From positions 1,236,690-1,300,689 of the forward strand of contig NC_089192.1 in NCBI RefSeq assembly GCF_947507565.1: a stretch of DNA of 64,000 bases, in the 5' to 3' direction. Shown one piece after another: positions 13,391-25,079 of this stretch. Below the pieces are notes generated by a model. The model was not told where the DNA came from. It did not search any database and saw only the letters and a list, made by a program, of their open reading frames with translations. The stretch comes from Oscarella lobularis. Lineage: Eukaryota; Porifera; Homoscleromorpha; Homosclerophorida; Oscarellidae. Made by a program: the position numbers and the translations under genes. Each line of letters opens with the position of its first letter. The stretch's first letter is position 1.

Positions 13391-13639
13391 AAATTGGCGA
13401 AGTCTTGCCTACTCATCTCTCTCGAGCTCGATGTGCGCAAACAGGATCACGAGTAGGAGAAACGATCCCACGCATCGAGCAGTCAAATCGCGCTTGCGCC
13501 TATTGTCCTCCTAGGAAGATTTAAAAGACAGTGCAGCTAGTCTAAAAAGGACTTCGTGAACAGATTTGCGAGCTAAAACGACGAAATTAAGGCCGCGCAT
13601 GCGTAGTCTACGATACGTGACGCTGGGACCAGAGATTAA

Positions 13640-13852
13640 ATAGGAGAGCTGTGACTTCTCTTGCGAAAAAGGATCCGATCCGGATTTCGTTGGCGAGTCA
13701 GGAGTCAGTGTTTCGAAAAAGCGAAGTAATTGTTGGTTGCCTTCTTGGGTAAAGAGGCTCATAGAAAGACTGCAGAAACGAGACGTTGAATTGACTATCG
13801 AAGAAACTGCATGAACAGCTCGCTTTTTTAGAAAGAACAACAAGACACATAG
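13640..13852 (+). pseudogene. POLE4-like relic behind receptor copy A
   Basis: A plus-strand stretch that aligns by eye with the better POLE4-like copies of the array (for example 36983-37421). The DPDISLASQES, LFVASLAKE, LQKRDVELTIEE and final DT-stop segments can be followed, but with deletions and frameshifts. It ends 29 bases from the stop codon of the convergent receptor gene at 13882. Confidence 0.5.
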
Positions 13853-13881
13853 CCACTGACAAAAGGTTCTAAAAGAGTAAT

Positions 13882-16448
13882 TCAGGCAGTCTCTTTCAGG
13901 CAGACGATTCCAGCAAAATCGGAAGTAGTGGAAGTGTACTCAACCTGAATCTCGTCACGGGTACCAACGTGTTTGTAAGCATTGGTATCAGCAGAGTCTC
14001 GAAATCGAAAGTAGCGTCTAGTAGATCCTGCGTAGACATAGCCACTCCAACCGCATTGACTAAAGTAAACACACTCATTAGACCAAGGTTTATTTGAACC
14101 AAAAATCCTTAGTCCATCTCTGGTACTAGCCCAATAATAACCACGTGGACATGAATAAAATGTTGTCTTTGACCATGTAGTTGATTTTGAAACAGCATAG
14201 AAAACTTGAGGGTCGTATGTCGATTGGCGAAAGCCCCCACAACGGTCTGAACGTAACATCCATTGTTCAACTAAATTTTCAACTAGTTATTTATCACGCA
14301 AAATGAACGAATTACTGGTATATACCTGCCAGACGATCACTCCCTCCTTCGACGTCTATGTAAACTGTGGCTGTGAGTACTCCGTTCACTTTTGCGACGC
14401 ATTGGTAACGTCCGCTGTGTCGCGTCTCCACTGAAACGAACCGAAGAGTCCCATTGCCCAAGTCGAGAGCTTGGCTTTTGCAGCTGCTACATCTCACGAA
14501 AGACCATGAAACATTAACGAATGTGCCTTGGGCAGCAGCACTACAATGCACTAATGCATTCTGTCCAACTTTCAGACGCAAATTCTTGGGAGGTCGTTCT
14601 ATAAAGCCAGTTTCAAAAAGAACGACAACCTGTTTTTTGTTCCTGCCCAGTTGATTCTCCGCGTGGCACGCGTATGCTCCTTCGCCTTCATACTTTATGC
14701 CATGAAATGGCAACGTGGCGCAACTAGTTGAATTCAATAACTTTCTGTTGTGTCTCATCCATGTGACAGTTGGTAACGGTGGGCCAACTGCGCAGCACGT
14801 AATATTTTCGCCAGGAAAGACGTGTTTAACTTCGCCTTCAAAGCTTGTTATATTTGGCTTTCCTACCGATCAAAACTCGTAAAGAAAAAGTGTAGAAGTG
14901 ACGTCGTACCTAGAACAGTGAGACGCACTTGATCTCTGAGAACCTGAGATGAATAGCTGTTGTTTGATGACGCTATGCACGTGTACTGGCCAGCATCTTG
15001 CATAAATACTGGAGAAATCTCCAATGTACATTTAGTCATTTCCGTTCTGTTTATAGACAGATCTCTGCCGTCCTCTCTCTTCCAAGAAAAACTGAAGTTC
15101 TTGAACGGACAAATAGTGCACTTGAGGGACGCTTTGGTATTGTTGATGACTTCAAGTCCGTGATTAATCTCTACACAGAATGCCTTAGAATAGTTTATCA
15201 TTTTTTGTACGATTATCACCGTGATAAACTGACACATCTGTTGAATGCGTCACATGTCCGTGACTGTTTTCAGCTCGACAAACGTAACGCCCGTTGTCTC
15301 TACTAGAAAACTCAGAAATCACCAAACTACCATTTGAGTGAAAAAAAGAGTTTTCTGGCAAAGACGCTCCGTGGCGTGACCAATGAATTTTAGGTTGCGG
15401 ATATCCTAATGCTTTGCAAGGCAAGACGACTTCAAGATTTGTAGGAAGAACTGTCAAACGCTTGGGTCCAATGTCTGTAAATTTAGGAGCCGCTAGAAGA
15501 GCACACGAAAATTCAATTGTCACAATTTTACTAGTCATGACATCACTGACCGTGAATGAAGAGCTGCGCTGACGACTCTGCTACACCAAATACGTTTTCT
15601 GCGACACATATGTACTCGCCTTCGTCGTCTTGATTAAGATTAGCAACGGTGAGCTTGTTCCGGTAATGTACGGATACTTGAGCGTTTGGTGGAAGTTGTT
15701 CGCGACCTGCTTTTCGCCAGTATATCGCCGGTTTGGGAAAACCAGTTACTTTGCACTCAAACTCCGCCGTTTTGCCTCTGATTCCCACGACATCTTTAGG
15801 TTTGAAGACAAATGTGGGAGGAACTTAAAAAACAAATTTTGGCATTACAGTGGAACTGTAGAGATTTGAATTACCAACGCTAATTGAAATGGGACCCGAG
15901 TTTCCTCTTGGACCCGGATCTCCTTTGTCTCCTTTTGGTCCTTTGGGACCTTTAGAAATGTAACGTACATAGGCTACAATTGTTTACACAACACGACAAT
16001 CACCTTTTGGTCCTTGGTCTCCCTTTTTGCCCCGTCGACCCTCTGACCCGGTATCACCCTTGGGGCCTAAAACGTTCGATAAAAAACTAGGCAAAAATCG
16101 CGAGATTTCTACCTTGAACGCACAACTTCTCGTTAGACTGACAAGAAGCTTTCAGAGCTTCAAGCTGGTGAAGGTCTCAGGGTCTAATTCGTTGTTTGAC
16201 GCTAGTCTTACCTGAAGTAGAGCTATCTTCCCAAAATAATCTGTAAATCCCGAATCAGACTGTCTCTTGGCTCGATCAGAGAGAGGATCAAGCTCATTCT
16301 CGGCGAGTTTGCCCTGATCGCAGCTCAAACTTACAGTCGATTGCAGCTTGACAAGCCAAGCAAAGTTGCCTGCAAACAGAAGTAGAGAAACGAGCGGCGT
16401 GCCGTAAATGAGAGCCTTCGTTGTGAAGGGAATTGCCTCCTTGCACAT
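13882..16448 (-). CDS. Type II TM collagen-Ig receptor, copy A (intact)
   Basis: Nine exons read through without a break, giving about 723 residues: 16448-16212, 16164-16113, 16066-16004, 15949-15875, 15823-15551, 15492-15220, 15170-14910, 14862-14326, 14282-13882. Exon 1 has a short cytoplasmic N-terminus, a hydrophobic anchor (ALIYGTPLVSLLLFAGNFAW) and a furin-like RAKR site. Exon 2 carries two cysteines. Exons 3-4 encode about 14 Gly-X-Y triplets. The next exons encode Ig1, Ig2, Ig3 and Ig4+Ig5, with the C...W...DxGxYxC pattern. The last exon encodes a roughly 130-residue domain with four conserved cysteines (CGGFRQSTY, CPRGYYW, QCGW, IVCLKE) that I cannot assign. The order TM-furin-collagen recalls membrane collagens such as gliomedin, but no olfactomedin domain is seen. 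It is probably a surface or shed trimer; its ligand is unknown. Confidence 0.88.
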
Positions 16449-16555
16449 TGCTCTCGACTAGACGACGTCCTGTCTCTTTGGCGACAATAGCGCTCTTCTT
16501 ATTCGCGACTAAGCAACGGTGTACCGTCATTCTCAACTTTATAAACAACGGCACT

Positions 16556-16623
16556 CTACTCAACTAAACAACGACGCTCTGCTCAACTAAACAACGGCGT
16601 ACTGCCGACTACAAGCTCACGTG
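16556..16623 (-). promoter_or_regulatory. Upstream tandem repeats and CACGTG box of copy A
   Basis: Short direct repeats of CTCAACTAAACAACG(A/G)CG type precede a CACGTG E-box at 16618-16623, about 170 bases upstream of the start codon. The same arrangement stands upstream of copies G and L (near 32330-32394 and 48205-48267). The E-box alone recurs 25-30 bases upstream of other copies. A regulatory role is inferred from conservation only. Confidence 0.4.
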
Positions 16624-16839
16624 CCCCACACCTCCACCGACATAAAGAAAGAGAGATAGCCCTGTCTCTCTATTTCCCCCAGTACACAATAGGCAGGTGT
16701 CCCACGTCGGCTGCACATACATGTAAAATGAAAGCGGCACCTTCAGCGTCTACACCCACTTGGTTCTTTCACATATTGCAAAACTATCTGAGAAAAGCAA
16801 GCAAGCAATTAATTAAATCAGTAGTAGGGCTCGACTAGG

Positions 16840-17600
16840 AATAACTCCATGCTGTTTCTCCAATGAATAGCCGGCTTAGGATATCCAGTAGCCTTGCACT
16901 CAAACACAGCTTGACCGCCTTGCTTTCCAATCGTATCAACAGGCCTTACAATGAACTGAGGAGGATCTACAAGATTGATGATGACGATACAGAATCACTC
17001 TAGCAAGAAAATAATCAGAAACGTACCAACGGTAAAAATCCTTGGATCAACGTCTCCTTTTGACCCCTTTTCTCCACGAGGTCCTATATCGCCTTTAGAT
17101 CCTTTAGCGTCATTTTTACCTAAAGTAGGGCTTCTAGTAAAAGAATTGTACATACTGCCGTTTGTACCTCGGATTCCTCGATCTCCCTTTAGGACCGACA
17201 TTGCCTTTAGGTCCTACCAACAAAGGCTGTAAAAGGACTTACACAGCTGTTCCGGCATACCTTCTATGCGAATGTGGCTTCAGAGCTTGGAGCTACATCT
17301 AGATACCCAATATACAATCAGATATTAATTAAGTCTGATCCAATTATGCTTCCTTGCCATACCTGCGTAACTGCAATATCACCCAACCCGAGCGGAGATT
17401 CTTCGTACTTTTGTCGTCCATCTGATGTCAGCAAGCTTGAATCTGAGTCAGATCGAATCAAAAGGCAATCCGATCTGCGTGTTTTCTCTTGAAAGGTCGT
17501 TCACCGTTATCTGCAGCTTAGCAAGCCACAGAAAATTGCCCTCAAAGAGAAGAGTGGCGTCAGGATCTTCATGCCGGCAGTGAAGTCCTGCGTAATCGTC
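16840..17600 (-). pseudogene. Relic receptor B: Ig1, collagen and TM fragments
   Basis: From low to high coordinate the minus strand shows part of an Ig1 domain (about 16840-16965, FECKATGYPKPAIHW), collagen exons (17030-17215, GSKGDIGPRGEKG), a second-exon remnant near 17265-17300 and a damaged TM exon (about 17370-17570) with the RIKRQSDL site. A premature stop and frame changes interrupt it and no Ig2-Ig5 or C-terminal exons are present. It belongs to the RIKR type seen in copies C, H and I. Confidence 0.65.
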
Positions 17601-17799
17601 GTCTCAAGGTCGATATCACGAGTGCGGGCAGCTCGCGCGCAGCTCCACGTGCAATAGAATCTACTTTGGGAATTGCTTCGTCCACGTACTGAAGCTGAAC
17701 AGTTTTACTCCTAGGAGAACTCCGACGACGACGACTGACGACGACAGATAGTCGAGAGTCTTCCTTCGCGCATGCCTAGTTTCTCTCCAGCGTGACGAA

Positions 17800-18914
17800 T
17801 AGAGTCGTTCCGGTACTTTCGGACAACGTGTAGTTCGGACAGTTCTTGTGTGCGTTGGAGACGCTAGATCCAAACCGCTTTTGGCTGATCTTCTTCCTTG
17901 TTCTCTTAGAGATTACTCACCAAAGTTTCGGCTGGATCGAAAGAGCCATCGCCAGATGACACGCCATTATTCGAGCAAGGTCAGTGACACGTACTTTCGG
18001 ACACCCACATGCGATACGGACAGAGCGATTTTCTTCAAGATAATCAGAAGCAAATAGGGAAAGTTATATACCGTTGGAAAGCTCTTTCTTTGCTCTTTCA
18101 TCCTATATTAATTATTTAATTTAATTTGAATTGGTAATTGAATTACAGAATTTTAAAAATTGTCAAATTTTTGGCAATTTTGGACGCATTTGATAACGTT
18201 ATTTTGTTGTAAAGCAAGCTCAGAAAAACTGAAAATTCATAGCTGTCAAGCTTTCTTTGCATTTCTCAAAAATAGCGTTTGCACAGATGGAAGGTGGCAG
18301 ATAGCCAGAGAGAAAAGTCTGGCCATTCACCAAGCTACTTTCTGACCTTTCCTAGAGCATTTAAGAGTTACTAATGCCAGCTAACTGCATGTCAACTTGC
18401 TTTTTCTGAGTATAGCGCCAGTGCACCTGTGCTAAACGCTATTTTCGAGAAATGCAAAGAAAGCTTGACAGCTATGAATTTTCAGTTTTTCTGAGCTTGC
18501 TTTACAACAAAATAACGTTATCAAATGTGTCCAAAATTGCCAAAAATTTGACAATTTTTAAAATTCTGTAATTCAATTACCAATTCAAATTAAATTAAAT
18601 AATTAATATAGGATGAAAGAGCAAAGAAAGAGCTTTCCAACGGTATATAACTTTCCCTATTTGCTTCTGATTATCTTGAAGAAAATCGCTCTGTCCGTAT
18701 CGCATGTGGGTGTCCGAAAGTACGTGTCACTGACCTTGCTCGAATAATGGCGTGTCATCTAGCGATGGCTCTTTCGATCCAGCCGAAACTTTAGTGAGTA
18801 ATCTCTAAGGGAACAAGAAAGAAGATCAGCCAAAAGCGGTTTGGATCTAGCGTCTCCAACGCGCACAAGAACTGTCCGAACTACATGTTGTCCGAAAGTA
18901 CCGGAACGACTCTA
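17800..18914. repeat. Long inverted repeat (487-base arms, 141-base spacer)
   Basis: Left arm 17800-18286 and right arm 18428-18914 are reverse complements with few differences and equal length. The spacer 18287-18427 is not repeated. The arms contain no recognisable coding domain and I found no clear target-site duplication. It lies between relic B and the 3' end of copy C and may be a fold-back or MITE-like transposable element. Confidence 0.85.
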
Positions 18915-18922
18915 CACTACCT

Positions 18923-19133
18923 ATGGTAAAAATGGATATTTCGTTGCATGGCGAGTCAGGAGTCGATGTTTCTCATTAAAAAAGCGACGGAATTATTTGT
19001 CGCATCCTTGGCTAAAGAGGTTCAAAGGAAAGCGAATGAAGCGAAGAGAAAGACGCTGCAGAAACGAGTCGTTGAATTGACTATAGAAGTTATTGGACAG
19101 CTCGCGTTTTTAGAGGGAACGATAGACAAAATG
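18923..19133 (+). pseudogene. POLE4-like relic behind receptor copy C
   Basis: This relic preserves much of the histone fold (SLAKEVQRKANEAKRKTLQK and LAFLEGTID are readable). Four extra bases near 18945-18950 shift the frame relative to the MVKMD start, and the normal stop codon is lost. It is convergent with copy C, whose stop lies at 19167. Confidence 0.6.
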
Positions 19134-19166
19134 ACATACACTGACGAAAGGTTCTACAAAAGTACC

Positions 19167-21872
19167 TCAGGCAGTCTCTTTCAAGCAGACGATACCAGCG
19201 AAATTGGAAGTAGATGAAGAGTACTCAACTTTATACTCGTCATAGTTACCAGAGCTTTTGCAAGCATTGTTTGATGCGGAGTCTCGAAATCGAAAGTAGT
19301 ATCTACTGAATCCTCCGTAGACGTACTGACTCCAACCACATTGACCATGGTAGACGAATACACCAGACCAGTTGACATTTCTACCAAAAATTATCATCCC
19401 ATCTTGGGTACTAGCCCAATAGTATCCGCGTGGACATGAATACACGGTCGTCTTAGACCAAGAAATTGATTTTGATACAGCATAGAAAACTCGAGGGTTG
19501 TAAGTTGACTGGCGGAATCCTGCGCAATTGTCTGTACGCAACATCCATTCTTCCGCTAAATTTTGTCAATGAATTTAATGAAAGTCTGAACGATTAAAAC
19601 TATTTCACCTGTGGGCTGATTTCCAACATTAATCTCAACTGTTGCCGTATGAGTTACTCCCTTAGCTTTTGCAGTGCAGTGATAAACACCGCTGTCCCAA
19701 ATTTTTGCAGAGGCAAAAATAAGAGTGCCGTTGCCTAAATCACGAGCACTAGATTTATAGTAGCTACTGCAGCTGAGACATTTGGGAAGGCTCCAGGAGA
19801 CGTCCACGGAATTTCCTCCCAGTGCAGCACTGCAGTGCACGTTCGCCTTTTCCCCCACTTTGAGATGAAGCGTTTCGGGAGGACGTTCAATAAAACGAAA
19901 AGTGCTCAATAAAACGACAACATGTTTTTCATCAGTACCAAACTGATTCTCCGCATGACATGAGTATGCTCCTTCATCGAGGATACTATTGACTTGCAAC
20001 GTGGCGCTGCCGAGTCCACTTGTCAATTGTTTGCCGTGCCTTTTCCATGTAACAGTAGGTAACGGTGGGCCAACCGCGGGGCATGTGATATTATCACCAG
20101 GACAGACGTAGATAATGTCGCCTTGAATTATATCTGTTTTATTTGGCTTCTCTACATAAATATGCCTGTCAAGAATAGAAATGTGAAATTGCTACGTACC
20201 TAGAACAAAACTCTTGATCTCTGCCTTACCTGCAACAATTTTGTTAAATAAATATTAATGTCAGAACGCATATAATACCTAGAACTGTAAGAGATACGTG
20301 ATCTTTTAGAATCTGAGAAGAATAGCTGTCTCTTGATGAGGCCACGCACGAGTAATTGCCAGCATCTTGCATAAATACTGGAGAAATCTCCAGTGCACAC
20401 TTTGTTATTTCCGTTCTGTAACTTCTGTTTATAGGGAACTCTTTGCCGTCTTTTTTCCAAGCAAAGCTGAAGTTCTTGAACGGACAAATAGTGCAGATGA
20501 TAAACGCTTTGGTATTGTTGATGACTTGAAGTCCGTGAAATATCTCTACAGATTAACTTAGAATTATTCTACCCATTTCCAAGCTATTATCACCGTGATA
20601 AACTGACACATCTGTTGAATGCGTCACATGTCCGTGACTGTTTTCAGCTCGACAAACGTAACGCCCGTTGTCTCTACTAGAAAACTCAGAAATCACCAAA
20701 CTACCATTTGAGTGAAAAAAAGAGTTTTGTGGCAAAGACGCTCCGTGTCGTGACCAACGAATTTTAGGTTGCGGATATCCTGATGCCTTACAAGGCAAGA
20801 CAACTGCAGGCTTTGTAGGAAGAACTGTCAAACGCTTGGGTCCAACGCTTGTAAACTTCGGAGCCGCTAGAAGAGCACACAAGTTCGATTGTCACAATTT
20901 ACCAATCATGGCATCAGTGATTCACTGACCGTAAATAAAGAGCTGCGCTGACGACTCTGCTACACCGAATACGCTTTCAGCGACGCACACGTACACTCCT
21001 TCATCTTCTAGCTTTAAGTCTGTGATTACAAATTTGTGACGATGATCTGGTAATATTCCAGCTCGACTAGGAACAACTCCATGCTGTTTTCTCCAGTGAA
21101 TAGCCGGCTTAGGATATCCGGTAGCTTTGCATTCGAACACAGCTTGACCGCCTTGTTTTCCAATTGTATCAACAGGCTTTGCAATGAACTGAGGGAGATC
21201 TACAATGAAGATGACAATACGAAATCACACTAGCAAGTAAAAATCAGAAACATACCAACGGGAATAAGCTTTGAACCAGCGTCTCCTTTTGACCCCTTTT
21301 CTCCACGAAGTCCAATATCGCCTTTAGATCCTTTTGCGCCATTTGTACCTGCAGCAAGGCTTCTGGTAAGTAAAAGAATAAAGGTACTGCTGTTTGTACC
21401 TCGTATTCCTCGGATTCCTTGATCTCCCTTTTCTCCTTTAGGACCAGTATTACCTTTAGGTCCTACCAACAAAAAGGTTTAGAAGAACTTTCCCAGAGCC
21501 GTTCAAGCATACCTTCTATGCAAAGTTCCTGGTTTTCTGTGCATGTGGCTTTTAGAGCTTGGAGCTACAATTACCCAATATACAATGCGTATTCAGTTGC
21601 TCTCCTTGCCATACCTGCTTTACTGCAATTTGACTAAAAAGATCCCCAAATCCGAGATCGGATTGCCTTTTGATTCGATCTGGCTCAGATATGCTGACAT
21701 CAGATGGAAGCCCAATAGTAAGAAGAATCTCCGTGTTCTCTCTTGAAAGGTCGTTAACCGCTGTCTGCAGTTTAGCAAGCCACAGAAAATTGCCGGCAAA
21801 GAGCAGAAGAGAAACGAGTGGAGTCACGTAGACGAGGCTCTTTGTGCTGCCAGGGAGGTCCTGCCTACTCAT
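19167..21872 (-). CDS. Type II TM collagen-Ig receptor, copy C (intact)
   Basis: Same architecture as copy A but with a different N-terminal type and an extra microexon. Exon 1 (21872-21615) reads MSRQDLPG, then the hydrophobic anchor and a RIKR site. The start was chosen by alignment with paralogs; an in-frame ATG 42 bases upstream is possible. Exon 2 is 21564-21513. Two collagen exons lie at about 21463-21257, Ig1 at about 21200-20929, Ig2 at about 20871-20599, and Ig3 at about 20549-20280. A 30-base microexon (20229-20200) encodes a GKAEIKSFVLG-like linker. Ig4+Ig5 is at about 20150-19609 and the C-terminal domain at 19555-19167 (LRTDNCAGFRQSTY, IVCLKETA end). All junctions keep frame. Ig3 has an in-frame three-residue insertion relative to copy A. 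Confidence 0.82.
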
Positions 21873-22036
21873 TGTCTCGAGCTCGATATCACGAGAATCG
21901 GAGGAGTGAAACAATTACCTGTGCGGGCGGTTCGCACGAAGCTCCACGTAGCGGTCACGACGACAAAATCGCTCTACGCATGCGTACAGTAGCTCTATAC
22001 AACAGTGTACATCTACAGCAGTTTCTCTCCGGCGAA

Positions 22037-22324
22037 ATGGTCGGACAACGAAGCGACTGAAGCGATGGAGGTGACCGAGGAGGAGTCTCTATCGGATGAT
22101 GGTTGGAAATTGTTTCGACTTTCCTTGGAAGAGTGAAGTGAAAATTGATCCGGATATTTCGTTGGCGAGTCGATCAGGAGTCGGTGTTTCTGATTGCAAA
22201 AACGCCGGAGTTGTTTGTCACCTCCTTGGCGAAGGATGTTCATAGAAAAGCGAGTGGAACGAAGAGAAAGACTCTGCAGAAACGTGACGTACTCGCGTTT
22301 TTAGAAGGAGCGATAGACACATAG
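22037..22324 (+). pseudogene. POLE4-like relic behind receptor copy D
   Basis: An acidic N-terminal stretch (MEVTEEE-like) is followed by decayed histone-fold sequence ending in the usual ...DT-stop. Frameshifts lie in the RLPLGRVK segment and at the SLASQ segment (extra bases), and part of helix 3 is deleted. Confidence 0.55.
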
Positions 22325-22353
22325 TCACTGAAGAAAGGTTCTACAAAGGTAAC

Positions 22354-24946
22354 TCAGGCAGTCTCTTTCAGGCAGACGATTCCAGAAAAATAGGAATTAG
22401 ATGAATCGTACTGAACCTGATATTCGTCATCGTTACCAGAGTGTTTGTAAGCATTGGTTGATGCAGAGTCTCGAAATCGAAAGAAGTATCTGGTGGATCC
22501 TGCGTAGACGTAGCCTCTCCAACCACATTGACCAAGGTAAACGTATACACCAGACCAGTTGTTATTTGAACCAAAAATCCTTAATCCATCTCTGGTACTA
22601 GCCCAATAATAACCACGTGGACATGAATAAAACGTTTTCTTTGACCAAGTAGTTGATTTTGAAACAGCATAGAAAACTCGCGAGTCGTATGTCGATTGGC
22701 GAAAGCCCCCACAACGGTCTGAACGTAACATCCATTGCTCAACTAAATTTTCACTTGTTATTTATCACGCAAAATGATCTACTGGTGCATACCTGTCAGA
22801 CGATCACTCCCTCCTTCGACGTCTACGTAAACTGTGGCTGTGAGTACTCCGTTCACTTTTGCAACGCATTGGTAACGTCCGCTGTGTCGCGTCTCCACTG
22901 AAACAAACCGAAGAGTCCCATTGCCCAAGTCGAGAGCTTGGGTTTTGCAGCTGCTACATCTCACGAAAGACCATGAGACATTAACGAATGTGCCTTGGGC
23001 AGCAGCACTACAATGCACTAATGCATTCTGCCCAACTTTCAGACGCAAATTCTTTGGAGGTCGTTCTATAAAGCCAGTTTCAAAAAGAACGACAACCTGT
23101 TTTCTGTCCGTGCCCAGTTGATTCCCCGCGTGACACGTGTATGCTCCTTCGCCTTCATACGTTATGCCATGAAATGGCAACGTGGCGCAACAAGTTGCAT
23201 TCAATAACTTTCTGTTGTGTCTCATCCATGTGACAGTTGGTAACGGTGGGCCAACCGCGCAGCACGTAATATTTTCGCCAGGAAGGACGTGTTTAATTTC
23301 GCCTTTAAAGCTTGTTATATTTGGCTTTCCTACCGATCAAAACTCGTAAAGTAAAAGTGTAGAAGTGAAATCGTACCTAGAACAGTGAGACGCACTTGAT
23401 CTCTGAGAACCTGAGATGAATAGCTGTTGTTTGATGACGCTTTGCACGTGTACTTGCATAAATACTGGAGAAATCTCTAATGTGCATGTAGTTATTTCCG
23501 TTCTGTTTATAGGCAGTTCTCTGTCGTCCTCTCTCTTCCAAGAAAAACTGAAGATCTTGAACTGACAAATAGTGCATTTAAGGGAAGCTTTGGTATTGTT
23601 GATAACTTCAAGTCCGTGAATGATCTCTACAGATTAAATTAGGATTATTTAGTCTATGCTTCTACCATGGATTGTTGAGAGACTCTCAACAATCCGACCT
23701 TCTACTAGTAGTGATCTTTACCGTGATAAACTGATACATCTGTTGAATGCGTCACATGTCCGTGAATGTTTTCAGCTCGACAGATGTAGCGCCCGTTGTC
23801 TCTTCTAGAAAAGTTAAAGATCACAAGACTACAATTTGAGACCAAAGAGTTTTTTGGCAAAGGCGCTCCATGCCGAGACCAGCTAATTTTAGGTGGCGAG
23901 TGGCCTGATGCCTTGCAAGGTAAGACGACGTCAGGATCTGTTGGAAGTACTGTCAAACGCTTAGGTCCAACGAGTATAAATTTAGGAGCCGCTAGAAAAA
24001 CACACAAATTCGATTGCCACGATTTACTAGTCATGACATCACTGACCGTGAATAGAGAGCTGGGCAGGCGACTCTGCTACACCGAATACGTTCTCTGCGA
24101 TACATATGTATTGCCCTTCGTCGTGTTGACGGAGATTAGTAATGGTGAGCTTATTCCGGTAATGTACGGATACATGAGCGTTTGGTGGAAGTTGTTTGCT
24201 GCCTGCTTTTCGCCAATATATCGTCGGCTTGGGAAAACCAGTTACTTTGCACTCAAACCCCGCCGTTCCACCTCTAACTCCCACAACATCTTTAGGTTTG
24301 AAAACAAACGTGGGAGGGACTTGAAGAACAAAGGTCAGGAATACAGTAAAATTGTAGAGATGCGAATCACCAACGCTAATTGACAAAGGACCCGAGTTTC
24401 CTTTTGGACCCGGATCTCCTTTGTCTCCCTTTGGTCCTTTAGGACCTGTAGAAATGTAACGTAAATAGGCTACAATTGTTTACACAATATGGCTATCACC
24501 TTGTGGTCCTTTGTCTCCCTTTTCGCCTCGTCTACCCTGTGACCCAGGGTCGCCTTTGGGTCCTAAAACTTTAGATCAAACAAACTGTCTAATAGTCGCG
24601 AGCTCTTTCACCTTGAACGCACAGTGTCTCGTTCGACTGACAAGAAGCTTTCAGAGCTTCAAGCTGGTGAAAGCCTCGGGGTCTATTTCATTGTTTGATG
24701 CTGCAGTATCCTTACCTGAAGTTGAGCTATTCTTCCAAAAGCATCCGTGATTCCCGAATCAGACTGTCGCTTGGCTCGGCCAGAGAGTGAGTCAGGAAGC
24801 TCATGTTTGCAGAGACCGCAGCTCAAATTTACGGTCGACTGCAGCTGGACAAGCCAAGCAAAGTTGCCCGCAAACAGAAGTAGGGAAACGAGCGGTGTGC
24901 CGTAAATGAAAGCCTTCGTTTTGAGGGGGGTCGTCTCCTTGCTCAT
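22354..24946 (-). pseudogene. Receptor copy D, broken by an 11-base deletion in Ig3
   Basis: TM exon starts at 24946 (MSKETTPLKTKA; RAKR site), followed by exon 2 (about 24670-24610), collagen exons, Ig1 (about 24320-24050), Ig2 (about 23990-23720), Ig3 (about 23625-23380), Ig4+Ig5 (about 23330-22790) and the C-terminal exon ending at 22354. All exons look sound except Ig3. There, at about 23453-23456, 11 bases present in copy A are missing. This removes the DAGQY part of the DxGxYxC motif and shifts the frame. If the assembly is right the product would be truncated within Ig3. A sequencing or assembly error is possible because the rest is well conserved. Confidence 0.75.
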
Positions 24947-24972
24947 TGTTCTCTTCAACTACAAAGGATGCT

Positions 24973-24978
24973 CACGTG
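24973..24978 (-). promoter_or_regulatory. CACGTG E-box upstream of copy D
   Basis: The palindrome CACGTG in the context CTCACGTGCGC lies 27 bases upstream of the copy D start codon. Equivalent boxes precede F (29258-29263), J (43964-43969) and K (45206-45211). Function is inferred. Confidence 0.35.
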
Positions 24979-25079
24979 CGCTCCACCAATCACGAAGTGA
25001 CCGCAGGGCTTTAGAGTGTTGTTTGAACTGCTCGCTGTAGGGGACACACAGTGACAAAGAAAACGTTGGAAAATAGTGT

